Source: Salinibacterium sp. ZJ450 (GTDB lineage: Bacteria > Actinomycetota > Actinomycetes > Actinomycetales > Microbacteriaceae). From it: DNA of 64,000 bases. The stretch covers positions 744,001 to 808,000 of the forward strand of contig NZ_CP061771.1 of NCBI RefSeq assembly GCF_011751885.2, written 5' to 3'. The notes under the pieces were generated by a model. The model ran no database searches. It was not told the DNA's origin and was given only the letters and a program-made list of their open reading frames with translations. Numbering within the stretch: the stretch's first letter is position 1; each line of letters begins with the position of its first letter. The position numbers and the translations under genes were made by a program. This document shows positions 48,329 to 56,634 of this stretch, in pieces.

Positions 48329-48341
48329 CGGCGCGGAGCTC

Positions 48342-51300
48342 ATGATCCGGGCCTGGCTCGCAGCACGGAAAACCGGCGTCGCCACCGCCGCGAGCGGGGG
48401 GCTGATCGCGGCCCTGGTGGCGGCCGTCGCGATCGTCTCCAGCGGGTACACCGCGCAGAAACTCGAGCTGTCTGATGGGTCGGTGTGGGTGCCGAACGGT
48501 GCGGAGCAGGTCGTCGGCCGGGTGAGTACCGAGGTGCTCGCGCTCAATACCGTGGTCGAGGCGACAGGTGCGGAGCTTACGGTGGTGCAGGACGGCGCCA
48601 CCGTGCTGATGATCGATCACGGCAACAGCAAGCTGGATGTGATCGACCCCGCCACCTCACAGCCGGTGGAGAGCGTGCCGCTGCCCCCGGAGAACCCGGC
48701 CGTGTTCCTGGCCGGGGAGCGCGCGGTGATCCACGCCCAGGGCACCGGCGAGATCTGGATCTTGCCGGTCGCAGACATCGCGTCATACGACCCGGAAAGC
48801 GAGCCGCAGCTGAGCCTCGGCGTGGACTCCGTGTCAAGCGTGGACGGCAACGGCCTGCTGACGGTGTTCTCGCCGGACACCCGCACCGTCTACCAGGTAC
48901 CCGCGGCGCAGAGCGACGTGGTGCGATCCACGGTGCGCACCAGCATCGGCGACGACACCGGCGAGTATGCGGTCACCTCGGTAGGCGGGCGTTGGGTGGT
49001 GCTGGATGTCGCGGCCGAGCAGCTCGAGACCGTTGGCGGAGTCGTCGACCTGAGCGGGATCACCGAGGGAGAGCGTCGACTGCAGCTGCCCAGTCTGGAC
49101 GGCGACGCCGTGCTGGTCGCCCACGGCGCAGGCCTGGTGCGTGTGCCATTCGACGCTACCGACGCCGAGGTAGTGCTCGACGGTCAGGCCGGAACCCCCG
49201 CCCGGCCGACCGTGGTCGAGGGCTGCGAGTTCGCCGCCTGGACCGGAGGGCAGGCTTGGCGGCATTGCGGCACGCAGACGGCAGACACCCTCAGCCTCGC
49301 CGGGATGCCCGGCACCGGGGAGCTGGCCTTCGCCCGCAACGGCAAGCGGGTGGTGCTGAACGAGAGCGCGGCAGGAGCCAGCTGGGCGGTGCAGCGGGAC
49401 GGCGAGCTCATCAACAACTGGGCTGAGCTGATCGAGACCGAACAGAGCCAGGAAACCGTCGAGGAGAACGACGAAGACACCCCGCCGGAACTGGAGAAGA
49501 CCCAGGTTCCGCCGGTCGCCGTGAACGACGAGCTCGGCGCTCGCCCCGGACGCACCACCGTGTTGCCCGTGCTTCTGAACGACTACGACGCCAACGGTGA
49601 CGTGCTGGTGATCAGTGAGATCAGCGCCGCGAACGAAACCAGCGGCCGCATCGACTTCATCAACCAACGCCAGCAACTGCAGCTGACGCTGGATCCGGGA
49701 GCGAGCGGGCAGTTCACCTTCGAGTACACCATCACCGACGGCCGCGGCGGCGAGGCCAGGGCCAGCGTCGCCGTCACGGTGCGCGGTGCCGACGAGAACT
49801 CGGCACCGGTGCAGGCCCGCGCCACCAAGTCCACCGTGCAACAGGGCGGCAGGCAGTCGACCGAGGTGCTGAGCGACTGGGTCGACCCAGACGGCGACGT
49901 GTTCTACCTGACCGCGGCCAGCGTCGATGAACCAGACACCACCAACTTCGAGCCGGACGGCACCGTGGTGTTCACCGAGGGCGGCGGCAGCGGCGACGTG
50001 CGCACGGTGTCGCTAGCGGTCACCGACGGCACCGCGCAGGGGGTGGGATCGCTCACGGTCACCGTGTACCCGGCGGGATCGGTGCCGATCATCGCCGAGA
50101 CCTTCGTCGTGCTCGCCTACGCCGGGCAGGAGATCACCATCTCGCCGCTGGCGCACGTGCGCGGCGGCAACGGCCCGGTGCGCTTGAACGGCGTTCCGGA
50201 GAAGACCGGCGCCACCATCACGCCCAGCTACGAGACCGGCAGCTTCACCTTCGTCAGCGAGCAGGTCAGGACCCACTACCTGGAATACGTGGTCGCCGAT
50301 GACGGGCAGTCGGTCACCGGCCAGGTGCGCGTGGACGTCGCGCCGCCCGCTGACGCGAATACCACACCGATCACGGTGCCGAAGGTGGTCTTCGTGAAGA
50401 CCCTCAGCCAGGAGACCGTGGACGTTGCCGCGACCGACATCGATCCGGCCGGCGGGGTGCTCGTGGTCACCGATGTGATGAACGTGCCAGCGGACTCCGG
50501 CGTACGCGCCGAGGTTCTGGAACAGCGTTCGATCAGGGTGACGCTGACGGCGCCGCTGGAATCGGGCAGCGTGATCTTCAATTATCGGGTCAGCAACGGG
50601 TTAGCGGAGGCCGACGGCGTGGTCACCGTGGTGGAGATACCCCGACCCGCCCAGTTGCAGCCGCCGATCGCCAACGACGACGCAGTGAACGTGCGCGTCG
50701 GCGACGCGATCGACATTCCGGTGCTCAGCAACGACCTGCATCCGGATGGCGAAGAGCTCACCCTGAACCCCGCGCTCACCCGCGACGTGCCGTCCGGCGG
50801 AGGTCTGCTGTTCGCCGCCGGCAACGTGCTGCGCTACCTGGCGCCATCCAGTCCCGGCGTCTACACGGCGGTGTACGAGATCACCGGGCCCGGCGGGCAG
50901 AGCGCGCAGGCGCAACTGACGCTGACTGTCAAGGAAGACGACATCGCCACCAACAACCCGCCGGTGCCGAAGGCCGTGACCGCGCGGGTGCTGGCCGGCG
51001 AAGCAGTGCGGATCGACATCCCCCTCGGCGGAATCGACCCGGATGGCGACTCCGTGCAGCTGCTCGGGCAGGAGGGCAACCCGGCCAAGGGCTCCGTTCT
51101 TGAATCCGGTCCTGACTACTTCGTCTACGAGGCGGGCGACTACTCCGCCGGCACAGACAGCTTCGACTACACCGTCGTCGACGGGTTGGGTGCCCGCGCC
51201 ACCGGCACGGTGCGGGTGGGCATCACCCAACGCGTCGGCACCCGCAACCCCATCGCCGTGGAAGACGAGGTGGCCGCGCGACCGGGACGGAGCGTCTCGG

Positions 51301-54233
51301 TGCAGGTGCTCGCCAACGACTCCGACCCGGACGGCAGCGCCCTCACCGTGACCGCGGTGGAAACCGCCGACCCGGACGTTACCGCCGAGATCGTGGACGA
51401 GCAGTTCGTTGTGGTCACCCCTCCCGCCGTGCCCGGCCGGTACGGCCTGGTGTACACGATCGAGAACGCGTTCGGAGGGAGCAGCTCGAACTTCGTGACC
51501 GTGGTCGTCTCGGACACGGCGCCGCTGGCGTACCCGATCGCCCGGGACAGCGTGGTGAGCCTGAGCGACGTGCTCGACCGGGAGAGCATCGACGTCAACG
51601 TGCTCGGCAACGTGTTCTTCGCCGACGGCAACACCCGCGAGCTCGGCCTGACGGTGATGAGCGGATATCGGGATACCGCGACGGTCAACTCGCGGAAGTC
51701 GATCACCGTCACCATCACGAACGACAGCCAGATCATCCCGTTCGCGGTGTCCCATCCGGATGACGACAGTATCCGCGCATATGCGTTCATCTGGGTTCCC
51801 GGATTCGATGATGCGCTGCCGCAGATCGACCGCAGCGCGGACCCGTTGACCGTGGTCAGCGAGGAGACCCTGCGGATCAACCTGAACGACTACGTGGTTG
51901 CCGTCGGAGGCCGCCAGGTGCGGCTGACCGACTCGAGCACCGTGCGGGCGACCAACTCCGACGGATCGAACCTCGTCATCGACCCGTCGACGCTGCAGTT
52001 CAGCTCGGCTGATCTGTATTTCGGTCCCGCGTCGATCACCTTCGAAGTCACCGACGGCAGTTCGGCGAGTGACCCGGACGGACGCACCGCCATCCTGGCG
52101 CTGCCGATCACGGTGACCCCGCGCGAGAATCAGCCGCCGGCGTTCGCTGGCGCCACCGTGGAGTTCGAGCCGGGGACCGAACGCGAGTTCGACCTGCTGC
52201 GGCTGACGAACTACCCGTACCCCGACGACTACGACGAACTGCGCTACGAGCTGCAGGGCACCCTGCCGGCCGGCTTCGAGTTCGCGCTCGACGGGCAGCG
52301 CCTGACCGTGCGCGTCGATGAAGCCACCCCGAAGGGCACCACGGCGGCGGTCACCGTGGGCGTGCGCGACACCACCACGGCGGGCACGGCCGGTCGGATC
52401 CAACTGCGCGTGGTGCCGTCGACGCGGCCGCTGGCAAGTCCCGCCGCCGACTTCCAGATCACCAAGCGGGGACAGACCACCACCATCGACGTGCTCGCCA
52501 ACGATCAGGCCACCAACCCGTTCCCCGGCGAGCCGCTGCGCGTGGTGGCGATCCGCGGCATCAGCGGCGGGACCCTGCCGGCCGGCGTCTCGGTGACCCC
52601 GAGCGCGGACAACTCCCGGCTGACCGTGACCGTCTCCGACGCCGCCTTGCCGATCGACGCCAGCCTGCAGTACCAGGTCGCCGACGCCAGCGGCGACCGA
52701 GACCGCTATGTGTGGGGCGCTGTCACCATTTCGGTGCAGGATGCCCCGGACGCCCCGGTGGCACCGAGTCGGGCCACTGGCGGCTATGAGGAGGGGCTGC
52801 TCACCCTGCAGCTGACCGCGCCGCAGTTCAACAACTCGCCGATCATTCGCTACGAGGTTCTCAGCCAGAGCAACGGCAGCTACCGGCACGACTGCGGACT
52901 CGCGCTGCGGTGCGCACTGAACGACCTCACCCCTGGGCAGAGCTACCAGTTCACGGTTGTCGCTCACAACGCGATCGGGGCGTCGGAGCCGAGCCAGCTG
53001 AGCGTGCCTCTCGCCGCTGACTACCTGCCGGCCGCTCCGACATCCGTGACCGTTCGGCCGCTGCCGCACCCGTCGGCCCCAGGGTCGATCACCATCGACT
53101 GGTCGGCAGTGCCCGATCCGCCGCGCGGCAGCGCCGTCAACCGATACGTGGTGGCCATCACCGGGTCAGGCCTTGGCTGGTCGACCGAGGTCGGCCGTGA
53201 CACCACTACCCTCACCACCACCGCGAACGGCGGGCTGCAGCCAGGTGCCAGCTACGACGTGACCGTCTATGCCAGGAACGGCGCCCAGGTCACCGAAGCC
53301 GACTGGCGTCGATCCACCGCGGCGACCGTCGTCGCGGTCGGTGCGCCGACGGCGGCGCCGGGCGTCACCGCCGCCACGGCCGCCGATGGGTCGGGCGCAG
53401 TGACGGTCACTTGGGGGGACAGCAGCCCGAACGGGGCCGGGGCGGTGACCTACTCGGTGGGTCGGGTCGACGGTCAGGCGGCCGCACCCGCCTGCACCCC
53501 GTCGAGCAAGCCGGCCGAGATCGTGCGTGGTGTGGGCTCCGGCTGGACAGACTCCAGCGCGGTCGATGGCCGCGAGTACACCTACCTCGTCTACGCGGAC
53601 AACGGCTTCTACTGCACGGCCGCATCGACACCACCGGTGGTGTCGATGAAGGCACCAGGTCAGGCCTCCGGAGACGTCGACGTCCAAGCCCGCGGCGTCA
53701 GCGGCCGGTTCGACGTGCGGGTCGCCGATCGCGGCGGGCTCGACGTGGCATCCGGCACGGCCCAGAAGTTCCAGTACCGGCTCGGCGGTGGGGCGTGGGT
53801 CGACGTACCCGGCGACGGCTGGCTCACCTCCGCTCAGAACTCGGCCGTGTACGGCGGCGCTCTCGGCGTCGAGTTCCGCGGATGTCGCGACGGCACAGAC
53901 GCATACTGCGGCCCGGCATCGGACGCCGCGACCGCGACGCCGGTGAACACCCGCGCGAACATGCAGGAGTGCACGGTCGGCGGCGCGCCGGTTCCGATCG
54001 CTCCGGTCAATCCTGCGGGCGTCCCCACCGCGATCGAGTACCAGTACTCGTACAACCAGCCGGGCCCCGGCGGCAACGACAACTGGTCCGGCTTCTCACC
54101 CAGTGTTGCGGTTCCCCCGGGTGCCATCGCGGTTCAAGTCAAGGCCACCGTTACGATCGGAACAGACACGTGGACCGACCCCGGTCACGGACCAGGGCAG
54201 ATGGAGGCATTCGGGTGTCAGACACAGCCGTGA
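48342..54233 (+). CDS. Giant Ig-like/FN3 repeat surface protein
   Basis: A 1963-residue protein. An N-terminal helix (about 15-35) anchors it in the membrane. Residues about 40-375 form a beta-rich, propeller-like region (VIDPATSQPVESVPLPPENPAV...). From about 391 to 1468 there are roughly eleven cadherin/Ig-like repeats with the recurring ND, DPDGD and VLAND motifs of calcium-stabilised surface repeats. From about 1470 to the end are about four fibronectin-III-like domains. There is no LPXTG sorting signal. GGAG lies upstream of ATG 48342, 13 nt after the kinase stop. Its function may be adhesion or envelope structure; the dense cluster with MoxR, DUF58 and an EccC-type ATPase suggests assisted assembly or export. 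Confidence 0.9.
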   Translation: MIRAWLAARKTGVATAASGGLIAALVAAVAIVSSGYTAQKLELSDGSVWVPNGAEQVVGRVSTEVLALNTVVEATGAELTVVQDGATVLMIDHGNSKLDVIDPATSQPVESVPLPPENPAVFLAGERAVIHAQGTGEIWILPVADIASYDPESEPQLSLGVDSVSSVDGNGLLTVFSPDTRTVYQVPAAQSDVVRSTVRTSIGDDTGEYAVTSVGGRWVVLDVAAEQLETVGGVVDLSGITEGERRLQLPSLDGDAVLVAHGAGLVRVPFDATDAEVVLDGQAGTPARPTVVEGCEFAAWTGGQAWRHCGTQTADTLSLAGMPGTGELAFARNGKRVVLNESAAGASWAVQRDGELINNWAELIETEQSQETVEENDEDTPPELEKTQVPPVAVNDELGARPGRTTVLPVLLNDYDANGDVLVISEISAANETSGRIDFINQRQQLQLTLDPGASGQFTFEYTITDGRGGEARASVAVTVRGADENSAPVQARATKSTVQQGGRQSTEVLSDWVDPDGDVFYLTAASVDEPDTTNFEPDGTVVFTEGGGSGDVRTVSLAVTDGTAQGVGSLTVTVYPAGSVPIIAETFVVLAYAGQEITISPLAHVRGGNGPVRLNGVPEKTGATITPSYETGSFTFVSEQVRTHYLEYVVADDGQSVTGQVRVDVAPPADANTTPITVPKVVFVKTLSQETVDVAATDIDPAGGVLVVTDVMNVPADSGVRAEVLEQRSIRVTLTAPLESGSVIFNYRVSNGLAEADGVVTVVEIPRPAQLQPPIANDDAVNVRVGDAIDIPVLSNDLHPDGEELTLNPALTRDVPSGGGLLFAAGNVLRYLAPSSPGVYTAVYEITGPGGQSAQAQLTLTVKEDDIATNNPPVPKAVTARVLAGEAVRIDIPLGGIDPDGDSVQLLGQEGNPAKGSVLESGPDYFVYEAGDYSAGTDSFDYTVVDGLGARATGTVRVGITQRVGTRNPIAVEDEVAARPGRSVSVQVLANDSDPDGSALTVTAVETADPDVTAEIVDEQFVVVTPPAVPGRYGLVYTIENAFGGSSSNFVTVVVSDTAPLAYPIARDSVVSLSDVLDRESIDVNVLGNVFFADGNTRELGLTVMSGYRDTATVNSRKSITVTITNDSQIIPFAVSHPDDDSIRAYAFIWVPGFDDALPQIDRSADPLTVVSEETLRINLNDYVVAVGGRQVRLTDSSTVRATNSDGSNLVIDPSTLQFSSADLYFGPASITFEVTDGSSASDPDGRTAILALPITVTPRENQPPAFAGATVEFEPGTEREFDLLRLTNYPYPDDYDELRYELQGTLPAGFEFALDGQRLTVRVDEATPKGTTAAVTVGVRDTTTAGTAGRIQLRVVPSTRPLASPAADFQITKRGQTTTIDVLANDQATNPFPGEPLRVVAIRGISGGTLPAGVSVTPSADNSRLTVTVSDAALPIDASLQYQVADASGDRDRYVWGAVTISVQDAPDAPVAPSRATGGYEEGLLTLQLTAPQFNNSPIIRYEVLSQSNGSYRHDCGLALRCALNDLTPGQSYQFTVVAHNAIGASEPSQLSVPLAADYLPAAPTSVTVRPLPHPSAPGSITIDWSAVPDPPRGSAVNRYVVAITGSGLGWSTEVGRDTTTLTTTANGGLQPGASYDVTVYARNGAQVTEADWRRSTAATVVAVGAPTAAPGVTAATAADGSGAVTVTWGDSSPNGAGAVTYSVGRVDGQAAAPACTPSSKPAEIVRGVGSGWTDSSAVDGREYTYLVYADNGFYCTAASTPPVVSMKAPGQASGDVDVQARGVSGRFDVRVADRGGLDVASGTAQKFQYRLGGGAWVDVPGDGWLTSAQNSAVYGGALGVEFRGCRDGTDAYCGPASDAATATPVNTRANMQECTVGGAPVPIAPVNPAGVPTAIEYQYSYNQPGPGGNDNWSGFSPSVAVPPGAIAVQVKATVTIGTDTWTDPGHGPGQMEAFGCQTQP

Positions 54234-55216
54234 GGGAAAGCTCAGCGACGATGACGCCGGAACAGGCGGCCTGGTTCTCTGAGACGTTCGCCCGACTGGT
54301 CGCGAACGTCGAAAAGGTGCTGCTGGGTAAGACCGCCGTCATCCGGCTCGGTTTCGTCGCCCTGTTCAGCGAGGGACACCTGCTGCTCGAAGACTTTCCC
54401 GGCACCGGGAAGACCTCGTTTGCCCGGGCGATGGCGCAGAGCGTGCGCGGCACCAGCAACCGGGTTCAGTTCACGCCAGACCTGCTGCCCGGTGACATCA
54501 CCGGAGTGAGCATCTACGACCAGCGCAGCGGCGCGTTCGATTTTCACCGGGGACCGGTGTTCGCGAACATCGTGCTCGCCGACGAGATCAACCGGGCAAG
54601 CCCCAAGACCCAGGCCGCACTGCTCGAAGTGATGGAAGAGGGACGCGTCACCGTCGATGGGGTGACCCATCCGGTGTCCGCGCCGTTCATGGTGATCGCC
54701 ACTCAGAACCCGATCGAGCAGGCCGGCACCTACCGGCTGCCCGAAGCACAGCTCGACCGGTTCCTGATGAAGGCATCGATCGGCTATCCCGACCACGCGT
54801 CAACGCTGCGGATCCTCGAAGGTGCCGGCACCAAGGCGCACGACGTCACCGTGCCCGAAATCGTCACCTCCGACGTGGTCATCGACATGGCGGGGCTCGC
54901 TCGCACCGTGCACGTCGACCCCTCGATCAACGACTACGTCTCCCGCCTGGTCGACGCCACCCGCAGCACCACCGAGGTGCGCCTCGGAGCGAGTGTGCGC
55001 GGCGCGCTTGCCCTGGTGCGCGCTGCCAAGACCTTCGCTGCCGCGAACGGCCGGCACTACGTCGTGCCCGACGACATCAAGATGCTCGTCGAGCCTGTGC
55101 TGGCCCACCGTCTGGTGCTGGACGCCGAAGCCGAGTTCGACGGCGTGACCGCGTCAAGCATCATCAGCCAGATCCTGATCGAAACGCCGCCGCCCACCGA
55201 CAGGCAAGCCGTGTGA
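54215..55216 (+). CDS. MoxR-family AAA+ ATPase
   Basis: A 333-residue chaperone-like ATPase. Walker A is DFPGTGKTS (K66), Walker B is NIVLADEINRASPKTQAALLEVMEEG, and QNPIEQAGTYRLPEAQLDRFLM is the MoxR sensor region. MoxR proteins usually act with DUF58/VWA partners to mature membrane or secreted complexes, and a DUF58 gene follows here. GTG 54215 has GGAGG at 7-nt spacing and lies inside the end of the giant-protein gene (19-bp overlap); ATG 54251 is the alternative. Confidence 0.94.
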   Translation: MSDTAVRESSATMTPEQAAWFSETFARLVANVEKVLLGKTAVIRLGFVALFSEGHLLLEDFPGTGKTSFARAMAQSVRGTSNRVQFTPDLLPGDITGVSIYDQRSGAFDFHRGPVFANIVLADEINRASPKTQAALLEVMEEGRVTVDGVTHPVSAPFMVIATQNPIEQAGTYRLPEAQLDRFLMKASIGYPDHASTLRILEGAGTKAHDVTVPEIVTSDVVIDMAGLARTVHVDPSINDYVSRLVDATRSTTEVRLGASVRGALALVRAAKTFAAANGRHYVVPDDIKMLVEPVLAHRLVLDAEAEFDGVTASSIISQILIETPPPTDRQAV

Positions 55217-56634
55217 AGAAGGCCCTGAACCCGGGGCGCGCGGCGAAAACGAGGACGAGCGCGAACGCTTCGTCGACACGATCGCGGTTCGACAGCGATT
55301 TCGCGACGGCGACCGCCGGCCTGACCAACGCACGCACCCGCATTGTCGGCCATCGCACCGGATTTTGGGCCGACACCGTCGTCGCGCTGGCGCGCGCCCT
55401 GAACTCGAGCCGCACATTGCTCGCCACGATCGCCAGCCGGGTCGGCGCGGTGGTCACCCCGCTGGGCTGGACCATGGCGGTGCTGGCGCCGTTCGCGTTG
55501 ATCGCCGGATACCTGCTCGGCTGGGTCGAGCTGATCGTGCTCGGCTTCGCCGGGCTGGTGCTGCTCGGCGTGGCGGCCGTGTACCTGATCGGCCGGGTCG
55601 CCCATCGCATCTCGCTCACCGTGCCGCACAACCGGGTCACCGTCGGGGAGCCCGCGATCGGCCGAGTGGAAGCCGCCAACCCCACCCGCCGCCGACTGCT
55701 CAGCATGACCGTTGAGGTGCCGGTCGGTGCCGGCCTCGCCGAGTTCACCATGCCGGGCCTGCCCAAGGGTGGCTCCAGTGAACACGACTTCGTCGTGCCC
55801 ACCGGGCGACGGGGCGTCGTCACCGTCGGACCGGTGCGCACCGTGCGCGCCGACCCTGTGGGCCTGGTGCGGAGGGAGATCCTATTCAGTGGCAGCGCGG
55901 AACTGTTCATCCACCCGCGCACCATCCCGCTGCCCGCGACCAGCACCGGCCTGATCCGCGACCTGGAGGGCAGCCCCACCCGCGACCTCACCACGAGCGA
56001 CATCTCATTCCACGCGCTGCGCGAGTACACGCCGGGTGACGAGCGTCGCAACATCCACTGGAAGTCGACAGCGAAGACCGGCACGTACATGGTGCGCCAG
56101 TTCGAGGAGTCCCGGCGCAGTCACCTGGTCATCGCGCTCAGCCTCGCCCACGGCGACTACGGCAACGACGACGAGTTCGAGCTGGCTGTGAGCGTGGCGG
56201 CGAGCCTCGGCGTGCGCGCCATCCGTGACTCACGGGACGTGGCGGTGGTGGCCAGCGCCCGCACACCGGAGTTCGCGAAACGCAAGGTGTTCGCAGTGAA
56301 GGCCATGTCCACGCTGAAGCGCTCCCGGCTGCTCGATGACCTCGCCGTCGTTGACCGGGCCGAGACCGCCCTCGGCATTCTGGATCTCGCCCGCGTCGCC
56401 TCCGACAAGGTGCCGGGAGTCTCCGTGGCGTTTCTGGTCATTGGGTCCACGCCGACACCGACGATGCTGCGCGCCGCCTCCACCCAGTTCGCGGCCGGGG
56501 TGGAAGTGGTGGCGATCGTCTGCGACCCGGAGGCCGTGCCGGGGTTGCGTCGCGTCGCCGGACTGAGCGTGCTCACCATCGGCTACCTGGAAGACCTGCA
56601 GAAGGCGCTGGCCAGGTCGCGGGCGGTGGCCTGA
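55213..56634 (+). CDS. DUF58 membrane protein
   Basis: A 473-residue protein with two transmembrane helices at about residues 85-128 and a cytoplasmic DUF58 domain marked by LREYTPGDERRNIHWKSTAKTGTYMVRQFEESR. DUF58 proteins are VWA-like partners of MoxR ATPases. An unusually long hydrophilic N-terminus (about 80 residues) precedes the first helix. GTG 55213 overlaps the MoxR stop by 4 nt, and its TGA shares a base with the next ATG. Confidence 0.93.
   Translation: MKKALNPGRAAKTRTSANASSTRSRFDSDFATATAGLTNARTRIVGHRTGFWADTVVALARALNSSRTLLATIASRVGAVVTPLGWTMAVLAPFALIAGYLLGWVELIVLGFAGLVLLGVAAVYLIGRVAHRISLTVPHNRVTVGEPAIGRVEAANPTRRRLLSMTVEVPVGAGLAEFTMPGLPKGGSSEHDFVVPTGRRGVVTVGPVRTVRADPVGLVRREILFSGSAELFIHPRTIPLPATSTGLIRDLEGSPTRDLTTSDISFHALREYTPGDERRNIHWKSTAKTGTYMVRQFEESRRSHLVIALSLAHGDYGNDDEFELAVSVAASLGVRAIRDSRDVAVVASARTPEFAKRKVFAVKAMSTLKRSRLLDDLAVVDRAETALGILDLARVASDKVPGVSVAFLVIGSTPTPTMLRAASTQFAAGVEVVAIVCDPEAVPGLRRVAGLSVLTIGYLEDLQKALARSRAVA

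Noticed and set aside
50601-53069. A long open frame on the minus strand opposite the giant surface protein
   Set aside because: It is antisense to strongly supported coding sequence, has no recognisable domain and arises from the high GC content that suppresses stop codons.
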